Assembly (NCBI GenBank): GCA_004794785.1
Contig: SJOL01001577.1
Span: forward strand, 361,800-425,799
DNA length: 64,000 nucleotides
Reading direction: 5' to 3'
From: Opisthorchis felineus
Lineage: Eukaryota > Platyhelminthes > Trematoda > Opisthorchiida > Opisthorchiidae
Shown: positions 27,901 through 39,590 of the stretch, piece by piece
How the letters are laid out: each line of letters begins with the position of its first letter
How positions within the stretch are numbered: position 1 is the first letter of the stretch
The notes under the pieces: model-generated
What the model saw: only the letters and a program-made list of their open reading frames with translations
Told to the model about the DNA's origin: nothing
The model's database searches: none
Program-made: the position numbers and the translations under genes

Positions 27901-29627
27901 ACTTGAAGTTTACAGTTGATGATCACATGACAACTATTTTTCGTTTGGGAGAGGTGAATTGAAAATAATCCATTTATTTCCTGATTAACTGAGACCAGTG
28001 AGTATGCAAGCTTGAAGCCTGTCAAGCAGGCAGGAGGTGCATGGTCCATAAAATTCACTTGGGAAAAGGGTATAGTATATTGGATTTCTCCAGGTTTTGC
28101 GCATCGATGTTGTAGGAAGTGCAGTATGTTCTTTTATTTTCCAAGAACAACGGGTGCATTGGAGTTGTTCTCGCATCTCCCGGTTATAAATTATTCCTCA
28201 GTTTCTGTGGCCTCTGTTCTGGTCATTGCGATCACCAAAACTAGATGGATCAGCCTGCTAGCATCACCTCACCGGAGGTAGAAACGAAACATGAAAAGCA
28301 AAACTATCTGAATGTTTAGAAAGGTTGAGTAATTAACCGAGGAGATCGTCCCGGAGGGCAAGCCGTCTGTTGGCACCAAAATAGTTCGCTTTCGAATAAC
28401 TTCCATAAACTGTACACCAAATAGAACAAAACGTTTCCACTGTTAGATGATGGAGTGGATAAAAGGGTGAACAGTGTAAATGTTTGGCAAAACACCTTGC
28501 CTCAAAGCGGACTGTTTTGCAGACTCGTGACTGAAGTGTGTCAATTTTTTGTACTTGAAAAAACTACACCGGAATTCACCAATACGAACAACGTTACCCC
28601 GCTCTTTCCCCGGCTTTTCATCATTTCAACTCATAGTGGATAATGTCCATAAACGTCTGGCACATATACAAATATAGGAAAAGCAGCAACTGCAAGATTA
28701 TGTGACGCAGTTTTGACTCCTTTTGTTCCCGGCATTTTTGGCCCAAAATTAATTGAAATATTGACACTAAAAAACTCTTCGGAACGTTAGGCATGTCAAC
28801 AGCAATTAAAACCATAATCATGATATCCTAATTTTTCACGCGCAATTTGCCTTTGCTTGAAGAGGCACGAGTTCAACCATACATGGGAGAAAGTCACTGC
28901 CGGATGTTCACACGCAAGTCCAGACAAAGCAAAGAGACGAGATTGCATAAAGTTGGATTAATGCCGTGCTGTTAGAAAATAATTGTACACTTATGGATTA
29001 AGCAGGTGTGAAACAGAGCAAAACCCGTAACAGGCTGGCCGTAAGGTTGCTGGGAGCTACTGGACAGCCGAGGAGCTGTTTTGCACGTACTGAGAATCTG
29101 TGTTGGGGCGCAACAGTGCGTTACGTCCATACAATGTATTGTGATAACTCAAATGCGTACCAACTGAAACTTGAGGTGGCCTGATGCAGCACAGTTAGTG
29201 AGGAAGAATTTAGGTGGGTCTCTCGTGAAAGCCAAACTGGTATGCAAATGACTGTATTTTTCGAAAGTACAAGCCGTTTTCGGACGAGATAATGGCTAGG
29301 ATGCCCAAACCCTACACTCCGGCTGAAGGATTGGCCTTTAACCAGGCAAGGGTTTTCCAGAAGCAGCTTTGTTATAAAGCGATAGTAAGACGAGTAAAAA
29401 AGTAAACATGTGTTAAAATAATTGAAAATACGACAAACGAATAATAATGTTCCTGCTTGGTGGGCCGAGAAATTTTATTTGACTTCGAAAGGATGGTATC
29501 ACTACCATTTGACGATTTGTGAACCAAGCCTTGATAATGGCATGCGCATCGTTTATTGGAACCGTGAGGTTTTGGAAATTGGAGATTAGAAATCGTCCAG
29601 TAAGCAAAACCTATATATGCCGAAATG
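24951..29627. other. Non-coding stretch, one 80-bp repeat copy
   Basis: No recognisable exon. The open frame at 26104-26421 (105 codons) and its neighbours have no family resemblance. Confidence 0.5.
26401..26485 (+). repeat. 80-bp dispersed repeat (family F)
   Basis: CTGCTCACAAGATTGCTGAAAACAC, then ACAACCGGTTTCGTC and CTCGGGTAGGCTCAG: the same order of blocks as at 19668, moderately diverged. Confidence 0.5.
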
Positions 29628-29757
29628 TCAGGAAGCACTGCACGGCTGTTTTATTGTTACTAAGACCCATGAGCTGCGCGCCCCCGACGAAACTAACAGC
29701 GTCTCGAACCCGCGACTTCCCGACTAGTGGGTAAACACCTAACCGTTCGGCCATGAT
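29628..29757 (-). repeat. tRNA-derived SINE-like element (family B)
   Basis: On the minus strand: A box TGGCCGAACGGTTAGG (29738-29753 region), B box CGGGTTCGAGAC (29701-29712), then a body ending in AACAGCCGTGCAGTGCTTC. The B box is close to the pol III consensus. Two more divergent copies (6240-6375 and 42261-42397) share the box layout and the terminal CAGCTGTACAGTG motif. The flanking chain is not a tRNA gene: no acceptor-stem pairing follows the T arm. Confidence 0.65.
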
Positions 29758-30755
29758 CGGCCAAAGGCAAGTGTGATTAGTTCATATTTGGAAAGAATAT
29801 AGCGCCCTTCATCTTTCAATCTCGGAATCATACAGCTTGTTCTTAGTGAGTCTTTGCGAGCTGCAAAAGCTTCTCTGGCACCCCGGCAATAGATTTGTAT
29901 TAACAATCGGTCCCTTCTGCGAAAAGAGTTTACGCTGGTCATCGATCAGGATGCCTGTCCCTCCCAATTTATCTCAGTTCGTTGTGTGGTGCGATGCATA
30001 ATAATAGGTTATTAAAACACAGAGCTCATATTGCCACTAAAGAAACGTTTATCAAACTGAATATGCAGGCCAGAATGTTCTCGTGTGCAAAAAGTACACA
30101 AAAAATTATACCTCTTCGGCCGAATTATCCAAAGTCGTCACATCGCTTGGTATGCACTTTGCATTTACTGACTTTAACCCGAAACATGCGGTTAGTAAAA
30201 AGGCTTTCAGAGGGAGTTCTTGGCTTTTTATGTATTTCGGAGATCGAGCCAGCTTTGATGTTTACGTGACGGACGAAAATAAAACACTTGAATAGGGCCT
30301 GGTTTTCGATGATAGGTTTACACACTTGTGGTAATGAAGAGGCAAAAACATCGTCATTCTGTGCGCTTATTTGGAAGCAGAACAAGCAGGAATATAGCTG
30401 TCCTTTGAAATGGTCACCGAGTACTTGCTGTGGAACCCACAGCTAGAACGAGTCGCTGGCGAAAGACGCCAAGTAAAAATTTCCATCTTTATGCATCTAG
30501 CTAACTTTCCTTGTGTCAAATTCACTTTTTATTCTTACCTAGAAGATTTGGCTGACATGTCCTCTCAAAATTTTGTCAGCTTCGGTGTTGAAATGAGAGT
30601 ACAAATTTTGATGCACCGAGATGTTTATTATGATTTGCCCTATTTTATTAGCCGAGCAATTCAGATGCACCAAATAAATGTGGTTTGTAACTAGCTGTTT
30701 TCTCTGTTCAGAGGCAGTTGTTGTCAAGGGACCATTCACAAATAGTGACAACATT

Positions 30756-30835
30756 TAATCAACTAATTGGGTTTCGATTCGTACTGCAACTCTCTCTCTC
30801 TCTCTCTGAGTGCTGTAGGGTTAATCTACTCCACC
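30756..30835 (+). repeat. Repeat with an internal CT tract (family D)
   Basis: GGGTTTCGATTCGTACTGCAA followed by a CT tract (30790-30807) and GAGTGCTGTAGGG. A similar arrangement (TTCAATCTTCCGA, CT tract, GTGTGTAGCGCT) is found on the minus strand at 45300-45395. The part before the CT tract resembles a pol III B box. Probably a SINE-like family with an embedded microsatellite; only two copies were seen. Confidence 0.4.
30790..30807. repeat. CT dinucleotide microsatellite
   Basis: Perfect CT run of 18 bases, inside the family D repeat. Confidence 0.95.
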
Positions 30836-30852
30836 CAAACACGATGCACCAC

Positions 30853-31476
30853 TTACAGACGTGAGCACAAGTAATCTTTCGCTCTTAGGAAAACACTAAA
30901 AGTCCAAAGCATTGACAGACAAAGAGATAAACAATCGGTTTGACTGTACTGGTGGTTTGAAATGATTTGGGGACGCACACATTTGCGTGAACAAATGTTG
31001 CAAAAATAATTGAGACATCTGACAAGCTTAGGCCTTATTACGCAATACAAGGAATACAAAATATCCAGACGGTCTTGGTGAGATGAATAGGACACATACG
31101 AGTTGATTGAAGCCATTTTGACATTTTCTAGTTTTCCACAACTATGCGTTTCAATTGAAAAACTGGCTTCCTTACGGGGACCTGAATTAACGGTTTGAAA
31201 TGAGTTTGCCAGGAAACCTTGGCTGAACTTTCGAAGCGCGGCTACGTTATTGCAAGTTAGACGAGCAGAGCGAGTGGCGTGTTGTACTCTCCTTAATAGA
31301 AGGTAAGCCAAAATGGCCACTGTGGTACGTAGTCTCTTGAAAATTCTAGAATAACTTAGACATTTCCAGATGACGAAATAATAGTTGCCCTCTGTCATAG
31401 CCGGCCTTTCGGCTGTAGGACAAATCTCCATTACATTATGTAAAAATATAAACCATCTTAGAGAAACAACACTCAC
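30853..31476 (-). other. Longest open reading frame in the window, 207 codons, unrecognised
   Basis: An uninterrupted minus-strand frame starting at 31476. I recognise no domain, catalytic motif or signal peptide; a few hydrophobic stretches (for example VAILAYLLL) could be membrane-like by chance. Its composition is ordinary for the window, and no promoter or intron signals stand out. It sits between the family D repeat and a long featureless stretch. It may be a chance open frame, a repeat-derived fragment or, less likely, an exon of an unknown gene. Confidence 0.15.
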
Positions 31477-33129
31477 TATTGCTTCCTGCTGGATTTTTAT
31501 TGTTCAATAACGTTTGAAATGTCGAAGCAGTCAGATAATGGCAGAAGAACGTCTAGTGATTACGTCTAACATTTTAGGGTGTCCGTTTTTGTAAAGGATA
31601 ATGCGCAGCATGAACAAATACAGTGTTTAAAGGTAATGGCGTTTTACTGTCCAGTAGTGAAGGACGCCTAGGGGATTATTTGTCTGGACTTCACTGACTG
31701 GTTGTGTAGATTGACAGCTGAAGATTACGCTCTAAGTTATTCGTGGTCGTAATTCATTGTACCTTGTAGGAGCTAGGTGACCTGATTGCTCCGACCAACA
31801 GTTGTCAGATCACCAGACGCCTGCACAAATCTACCTATTCTAGGCAAATGGATTAACGTAAGTGGACCTAACCGAGGCACCCGGGTGAGATGAATGGGCC
31901 ATTTCCGTGTGGTTTGCCATTTTTGATGATTCACAGAGAAATGTGCCAAATACCGCTTGCAAAAACAGCCTTCTTCAGTTCATGTTCATTTTCTAAAGTA
32001 AATCTTTGATTATCTAAATCGCTATATTGCAATCACAGCAGAGAAATTTCGAACAAAATTCCCCAGTTAATTCCTGGAGAGTTGGCTGAGAAAGCTCGGT
32101 TTGGCCATTTGTCTAACACAGAGAACCTGCATTCTGTCAGATTGCTCTAGATTCTAATAGTATTCGCCTTTCTGTTTCCGGATAGGAAGTATACCGGATC
32201 GAAATTCTGAGAGAGGTTGGTCATCACACAACTCCGCCATCTTCTGAGTATCCGGGTTCCTGATGACGTGCACTACAGCATTGCTCTGAAAAAGCGTAGA
32301 AACACACTGTAAACAGTATAACAAACTCCTCAAGTTAAAAGTGCTAGAAGTATGCCTTCAGATATGACTAACTGGTTAATCGTTACTTCAAAAATCTTGG
32401 ATTGAATTATTACTTGATATGTCGTTGGAACTATTCGACAAAAAGCCTAAATGGGTCAGACAAGAGTGATTGCCTCTGCCTAGTGGTCTGCAAGAGAAAA
32501 TGTATGACCTGTGATCGCGTTTTTAAAGTACTATTCAAAAATGCTTTTATCCATATGGTGGTTGCATTTTTTTATCACGGGAGGACAAAGCAAACAGCGT
32601 TTCCAAATTTAAGAGAAAAATAAACGTCCAGAGCAAAGCAAATATCATGCATTCTTTCAAAAATTAGTAACTTGTAGCAGATTCTTGAAGTATATGGGGC
32701 AAATATTTGTCTTAAGTGAAAGTTCACCACAGTACAGCTCAGCTGCAAGTAACCTGGTGGTGTGGTTGCTACATTCCTACAGAAAGTTTGCGGGTTTGGT
32801 CTGCCTTATAAAGTCGTAAGATGCGCGCTTACGTTTAACTCTCTACAGTGATTTCCCGTTGCCCACCTGAGGTGGCTTTCACCTTTGCAATGCGATATCA
32901 CTTGAGGCTCACCTACCACACATACAACTCGTTACTGCATTAGGGAGAAATAAGTTAAAGGGAGATTTTTGAAGAATGTCTGTCTGTAAAATATATGCAG
33001 ATAGTTACAAATTTACACACCAGGGGATGTTGTGTATAAGTAGGTTTCACTGAGTTGTGGCTTCTTCAATGCAGCTAGTTATAACATACTAGAACAGACG
33101 TATCAGCTTTACACTCTGGTTTAGTCTTG
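31477..33129. other. Immediate upstream region of the receptor
   Basis: No open frame of note. Contains the family E SINE-like repeat (32750-32935). Any 5' untranslated exon of the receptor would be expected here or further upstream, but cannot be recognised from sequence alone. Confidence 0.5.
32750..32935 (+). repeat. SINE-like repeat just upstream of the receptor (family E)
   Basis: A-box-like TGGTGGTGTGGTTGCT at 32755-32770 and B-box-like GCGGGTTTGGTCTGCC near 32789-32804, then a body containing CTACAGTGATTT and a TTTCAC-ATGC-AT-TCA-TTGA-G block. That block recurs at 24706-24790 and 24886-24950. It lies about 350 bases before the receptor start codon. Confidence 0.4.
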
Positions 33130-33183
33130 ATTGGCTGTAAAATATCCAGAGAAATTTGGATTGGTCGAACCGGATATATATAG
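33130..33183 (+). promoter_or_regulatory. Possible core promoter: two inverted CCAAT motifs and a TATA-like run
   Basis: ATTGG (inverted CCAAT) occurs at 33130-33134 and 33160-33164, and a TATATATAG run at 33175-33183, about 96 bases before the receptor ATG. Order and spacing fit a pol II core promoter with a short 5' leader. AT-rich DNA gives such motifs by chance, and flatworm transcripts can also carry upstream non-coding exons or be trans-spliced, so this is only a candidate. Confidence 0.3.
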
Positions 33184-33278
33184 CTAGTGTTAGCAAACTC
33201 CATGCACCAGAGAAAAATGTCACCAAATATACTACAAACAGTCGTATCACGAAACGAAATTCATAGTAAGGGGATAAT

Positions 33279-33542
33279 ATGACAACCGCGGATTTTACTT
33301 TACACCATTCAATATCGGGAAACACAATTGCCGTGCCAGGCAAGCCCGAAATCAACTTACGTTACTGGTGCTTTGGTTTATTGCTGTTTCCCGTGCTTAC
33401 GTTATTCGGCAACTCGCTAGTTGTTCTCAGTGTGGTTCGAGAACGCTCTTTACGAAACGCCACAAACTGGTTTATTGTGAGTCTTGCCACTGCGGATATA
33501 ATCTTGGCAGTTTTGGTGATGCCACTGGCCACCTGGATTGAA
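33279..33542 (+). CDS. Dopamine D2-like biogenic amine receptor, coding exon 1 (N-terminus, TM1, TM2)
   Basis: First coding exon of a rhodopsin-class (class A) GPCR, 88 codons, most like D2-type dopamine receptors. Seen: a 28-residue N-terminus; TM1 at about residues 30-54 with the GNSLV motif (N45, position N1.50); a basic first intracellular loop (RERSLRNATN); and TM2 at about 62-88 with SLATAD (D73, position D2.50, part of the sodium site) followed by LVMP. The ATG is fixed by an in-frame TAA 12 bases upstream, unless an upstream exon splices in. The exon ends after the codon for E88 at a donor reading GTGAGC, phase 0; reading through the donor gives 11 more codons and then a stop at 33576-33578. 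Family knowledge: D2-like receptors sit in the plasma membrane, bind dopamine and usually signal through Gi/o. Ligand is inferred; another aminergic receptor subtype (octopamine, tyramine, serotonin) is possible. No N-glycosylation sequon is present in the N-terminus, which is unusual but not unheard of. Confidence 0.93.
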
Positions 33543-33578
33543 GTGAGCAACAAAATATATGCATCCTTTGGCTTATGA

Positions 33579-36500
33579 TTTGGTACTTAAATTTTGTACG
33601 TATTTTATTCGGGTGCTATTCATAAAACGTGTTGTATCATGCGCACGCACTAAAAGCTAGCCGCTCTTTAACTATAACAGAGCGTTTTCGTGTGATTCTT
33701 CACCATTTGTTGCTTTTTGACGATACACAATATCTCAGTGATCCTAGACCTTTTCGTTGAAATGTCCTGGTTTGAAGCTATAGTTCCCTAAACTTGGCCT
33801 TCACAGAAGAGCAATCAATGACGGAGCTAAATGAAAAAAACGCAACAGCAAACACAACTTACCGTGTGCAAAAATTCGAGGGCGTGCGAAAGTCAATAAG
33901 GCCTTGTTTCATGTTAGTTTTATTCAAGTATCAACAAGATGCTTTCGGAAAAATGTTGGCCTTACTTAAATTCTGGCGCCATGAATTCTCAGTATGCGAT
34001 ACACTACTCCCTAAAGGTATTCTAGATAAACCTTGCAAGATATTACTTGGTTCCACTTAAATTACTGCCGAAAATCATTTTCTACCAATTGAACTCATGA
34101 GCAATCAAGTAGTTTCTAATTGGTGAATTTACCATTTTGGCGATAAAATCTAGCATATTTGATTAGTCAGCTATGACACAACGAAGCATTCAGTTTTGAA
34201 GGAAACAGTTCGTATTCTTCCCAATCAGCAAATACAGTCACGCATGTACTTGCTTGGAGTATGCTATTTAAATCTCTTTTTAAAGCATTCAGGTAACCAA
34301 TGCACGAAGAGTTCTGGTATATTGGACTTTATTCTAAATGCTAAAACGAACAAAAGAGCAATATTTTTATTTGAGCTTATTTAAGATGGACTGAAACGTA
34401 CCCTCTCTCAAACAGTTCGTTTTGGGCTTTAACGTTGTTATTTTGGATTCCAGAAATAGTTCATTAGTAGCCATTGCTTGGTTGACATGCAGCAACCAGA
34501 ATGGTGTAAATTTGTGTGCAACACATAGGTAGCATACCTGATGAATTTCAAAGTTCAAAATGACTGTGTTCAGACATATGCATGCGTGTATGTGGAGTAT
34601 AAAAGCAGACGAATTCCACGTCGCAGAGTGGCCAAAACATTACTGGACTTTGTCCGCATATTCATCAAATGACAAGCTGGTTCCGACAACCTTACTTCCG
34701 AAGCTTCCGCCAAGTCACTCATCCTCCTTATATTTTCGCTGCTGAGGCACGTTTCACGTTGCAGCGCTATGCATCCTGGCCGATCCAGTGACATGACATG
34801 CTATGTTACTGAGCCCTGCTGTGATATTCACCTGTAATACAACTCAGGATGGTTGCCGATATTCGATAAATAAAGTTAATCCATTAACGCGGATGCTAGC
34901 AACCCCAAGATTATCAGTTGTTTTGAAGAAGGCAAAAACGGTAACCATTTATATCCAAATTATGACACAATATTGGATCAACAGAACCAAAACATGCGCC
35001 TAATAAATGGCACTAGCTTATCACGTTTCTGATAAATATGGCAGAAGAAACTTCTGAAAGGTCTCGGATCGCACACGGATTCTTATCCAACCTTCTGTTC
35101 CGGTAACAACCCAGAAATGCACGAAAAAAGCATAAACGACTCGGAAAAATTAGGCAACCCATCATTTACCATTTTGGTAGGACACAACGTCATTGGCTTA
35201 CTCAAAAGGATTGTGTCAGTTTACGCCAAAAACTGCGGCAGGAAGACAACCTTTTAGTTGCACTAAATGCAAGTATAAAGGAGAAGGAGTTTTGTATGCC
35301 CTCATCTCATTAACACTACGCCAACACCGTTCTTTAGCAAAAGTGTACTACTAAGTAACCAGCTAGAAAAATGTGAACTTTTACCAGGGCCAAAGGTGCC
35401 ACACAGCTTTCATCAAACGTTTTGTTCTCATTGCAGTGACATTTTCAATAGACTATCAAAAACCTGCAACAAGGGATTTACCATTTTTGAGATTCTCATA
35501 AAGGCGTTCATATATTTCGATGAAAATTTATACAATAAACCATAGTGCCACATCTGGTGATGAATTTACTGCCATTTTGCTGTAACTAGCTTTTATACAA
35601 AACATTCGGCTTATTTTATAATGCAAACGTCACGCTTCAGTAATTCAACAAGATGTTCACCATATTCAGTGAGCTTAAACGAAAGTCGGATGGCGCGGTT
35701 TGCTGTTCAAAAATATGAAGAAAAAACAATGAGAATATTGCATGCACTGACCACTTTCCGCTCACTCGATGCGGTAAAATAATTTTTCAGTCCGGAACAA
35801 GCAAGGACGTGAAATGTGCTAATCAGATTCCAGGAAATATGGATTGCGCATTATTTTTTCAACCCGTGAAAGAACTACGGACTAATTCCGCAGCCACGGA
35901 TGTTTTTGTCTCTATGTTTCACAATGATAGACAATTCAGAAAATTGCAAACTTTTTTAGAGTTCAGCATTTCAAGGTCTGTGGCATTGTTAGAGATAGAT
36001 ATCGAGCAACATCCTATTAAATTCTCATATGCTAGGAAAAAGGACGGCGTTAGAAGAGGAAATGCCGCCGGTTTGTTTGATCGCAGCCTTGAGATTCGCT
36101 TTGGCTAGAAACTTCCATAATATCAAATTGCTTAGCTGGTCGAAAATGGAATGAACTAGCCCCAAAAGAGCTTCATGTGGAACGTCGTAGTACTAAGTTG
36201 CTCTGTCAACATCAGTTTGGGGTGAACATTTCCTTTTAAAACTTGATTTTCTTCGCATCGCTTCACAGAAATTTTATGCTAACCAGGAGTAAATTGTTTT
36301 TTAACTTTCGTCGGGAGCACTAACTGGAAATATACGCACTGCTGACAAATTGTAATGAAGGTGAAACAATCCTGCGGTTCCTGTTGGCTTTCCGTCGTCA
36401 ACCGACATCATTTATGGAACAAAATGCTCACTGGAAAAAAATCCAGACCTTCTCATATACCAAAACAAGGAAAAAAGTCCAACAGATACAAGGGAGTAAA

Positions 36501-37884
36501 CAAAAAGGGCGATGAAAGTACTCCGGTCAAACTAAACATTTATGATTCAGGTAGTAAAACTGTTTTGATGATTCCCCTTAATGAAGAAACGATGCTGTTT
36601 TCCCAACTGGAGCAGGGTCTTCATTGGCCACAAACATTCGATTATTTCCATAAGTTATAGTCTGCAGACTAAATATTGCAGGCTGTCGGTTATCGTTTTT
36701 TGCTGTTTGACCTACTAAAAATGCAAAGAAACGCACTTCAGTTTGCTTGTATCGCGGAGATTATCTGGTCAAATGACTAATCCATTTCATTTAAATAATG
36801 CATACAGTCTTGAATTATGTTTGAAGTGGCCTTATTTCAAATTTACCCTGCGACCTATCATACCACAACAGTTTGTGTTTGTTGGCCTCAAAACATCTTG
36901 GAATTTCCATTAAGTTTACTGTTCTGAAAATCTAGTCTTGCATTCATCATATCTGTCATTATTAAGCATTAGCTTATATAAAAGCATTGACTTATAAAAG
37001 TACCAATAACCCAAGAAAGAATTTTTGACCGGTAGGTATTCACCAGACAACGAGGTTTGTTATCGCACCAACTGATGATCGGACTAAACGACGCAGCTCT
37101 ATCCAAGTTCCAACCAGTATATTGGGGATATTTTGCCTGTTCTAAAAAAACAGGCTGATTTTTTCGCAGTGTGCATAGTTATATTTACACAGCGATATGG
37201 TTGTCTCAGGGACTGGTAAAAAACGACCAAAACAGTGACCAGACAGCAACTGAAAGGCTTCACACCGTGCTCAAGATTAGGTGCGTACTGAGAAGAATTG
37301 TGGTGCTGTTGCGAATGAAAAATAGATAGATTGATGAGCCGGACACCGGAAAAGCACTGGAGATTTGAAACTGAGCCTGAGCAGAAACATGGAAAAATGC
37401 GATGAAAAAACGACGTAGTAAGGCCGAAGGTGGCCATTGACCTAGTGAATACAAGAGATGGTACAAAAGTCAGCGATGAACAATACAAATGATTGACTAC
37501 CATATACAGACACCCAAGGAAACCTGCTGCTTAACTTTTAATCCAGTAAATATCAATAATTGCATAATAAACGGAACAGTTCCTATTTTTGTCCTTAACG
37601 AAATAATTTAACATGTGATTTCAAACGGTTTGTACTAAGCCAGGATACACTCAGGCGATTGCTTTCAAAACCCAAAAAGATGTAGGTCATGTCGACGATA
37701 ATCCAAGGAGCTCAATAAGACTGACCCACATGTCAGACTGCCTGTGATTTCCACCAAAGCTGACACAGTGACGCATCCGCCAAAAGTCTCATGTGAGCGT
37801 CCTGGCCATGGTGTGCTTTTTTGATCAAAATAGCCAGTATTTTGTCCTTGGGTAAGAAATGCCACTGATAATTGTGTCAACCTA
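33579..37884. other. First part of intron 1, no recognised feature
   Basis: Short frames at 35809-36108 and 36355-36660 (about 100 codons each) lack any recognisable domain and are not flanked by an obvious pair of splice sites. No repeats noticed. Confidence 0.5.
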
Positions 37885-38210
37885 TGAATGAACATGAACG
37901 GACGACAGATAAAAAAAGCTTTTTCAGGTACCGCTGGAAAGGAATGTGTAGGGTCTAGATATTTTCCGTACCAGAGGGGCACACTGTACATGCACCGCTC
38001 ATGTTCAGTCAATCGACATTACCCAAAGCGATTTGCAACTAGTGAAGAACTGGGGCACAATTTATTGGATAGACTGCTCTTCCGAGGGCAATTTACGTCA
38101 TCTAATCTTCAAAGGTTCGGTCGGCATTTTTTCTCTCAAACATTTGTCTCTCTTTCGGTTTGTTTTGCGTTCCGGCTTTGGTGTCAATTACAGCAATCAC
38201 GTCAGACATG
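37885..38210 (+). repeat. Dispersed repeat of about 320 bp, copy 1
   Basis: Aligns over its length with the minus strand at 46060-46385: GGACGACA, TTTCAGGTAC, CCAGAGGGGCACA, GCGATTTGCAA, TACGTCATCTAA, CAAAGGTTCGGT, GGCATTTTTTCTC in the same order. Both copies translate to related strings (QRGTLY, QFTSSN-QRFGRHFFSQ) in one frame, but stops break each; I recognise no domain. Could be part of a transposon or an unclassified repeat. Confidence 0.65.
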
Positions 38211-39510
38211 CGATCCCGATTAGTAATAAGTGGACTATTTTCTGGCAGATCAATTTGATATGCCATGCTAAATGTGCCCAATCTTGTCGAACAGGAGACG
38301 TGTGTATATCACCAAGAAATAGCATGATTGATTTCTTTGTCTACAAATAAGGGAGCAAGCAAAACATGGGTAACATTTGAAAGAATTCCTACGGGGTCAT
38401 TTGTAGTTATTTATTTGTATGAGGTGTGCGTTTAGGGTACAACAGAATTATATGCGCTTGCTATTCGAAATCGCCTGGAAAAGAGCCAACAACTGATATA
38501 AATCTTTACGAAACTTTACTGTCGATTACCTGTTTACATGACGTGTTTTTTTTGCTAAATTCACAAAATTGAATGCGTTCTACACTGAACTAATTTACAC
38601 ATTTGGTGAACTTAATCGGAAGCAAATCAGCTTGGGTCATCACACATTTCGTGTAGGTCTAATTGGTGTGCAGTTGAAAATGATTCGTTAGTGAGAATGG
38701 ACTTGCTGGAATCCGTGCCTCAGCTCATAATAATACGATAGTATTTTTTTGTTTATCAGAGAATTGCACTTTTTGTTGGACAAGCCATTCGGATTCAGAG
38801 AAAACTTCGTAGTGGAACTGTGTTTGGTAGTGATGGTTGACTTGCGTTCACATGACTCGTGGTTCAGCTTCTTAACGTGAGCTTATTTGGATGGTGTCCC
38901 GGTCTCCGGGCGCACAGAGTCCGTAGTAAAAGGGTTTCACAACCGATGCATTCTTATCTAAATTTGCAGTGCCTAATGTGAAATTCAACTCTAATAAAAG
39001 TCTTGGTTTGAAGAGAGACGATCAATCATCACTTTGTAATAATTTTGGCATGGGTTTTTGTCAACTTAACCAACGCCTACACTGGTGGAGCGACCCTCGG
39101 CCATTTTTACATTTTATACGTACACGAGGGTGGAGTTGGAAAAGCGGGATTAGAACGCTGTACTTGTGCGACGTATCCAAACCATTCCGTAACTTATGGT
39201 CTTTCCTCAGGAATAGTTCACAACAGTTTGGACAACTAAAAGTATATATTTTCACTCCGTTGTCTGATGTGCTAATGCAACCCGGACACAGTCGGAGGGC
39301 GATACTTGGTTCCAGCAGATGTCCGACGCAGCTGATCAGCAACTTCTGGCAAGATAGCATACTTAAGCATTACAATATTTATAGTAAATTAGGATCTGTG
39401 AGTTCCGACTGGAGCAAACAGCCCTATGGTAGTCTCTTGTTGCTCATCGTAGACTGACTCCACCTGCGAATGTAGTATCAATATGCCTAAAAATGTGGCT
39501 TCTTGATAAA

Positions 39511-39590
39511 AACTCTACTCATGAGGTTGTTGAAAGCTCCCACACAGTGCACTAGGGGTTTTGTCGCTTTTGGGACCCAACAGGTTTGTA
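39511..39590 (+). repeat. 80-bp dispersed repeat (family F), intronic
   Basis: CTCTACTCATGAGGTTGTTGAAAGCTC followed by GGGGTTTTGTCGCTTTTGGGACCCAACAGGT. The first half is a good match and the end is eroded. Confidence 0.5.

Noticed and set aside
38969..39457. 162-codon + strand frame in the receptor intron
   Set aside because: No recognisable domain or motif, overlapped by frames on both strands, and no family resemblance.
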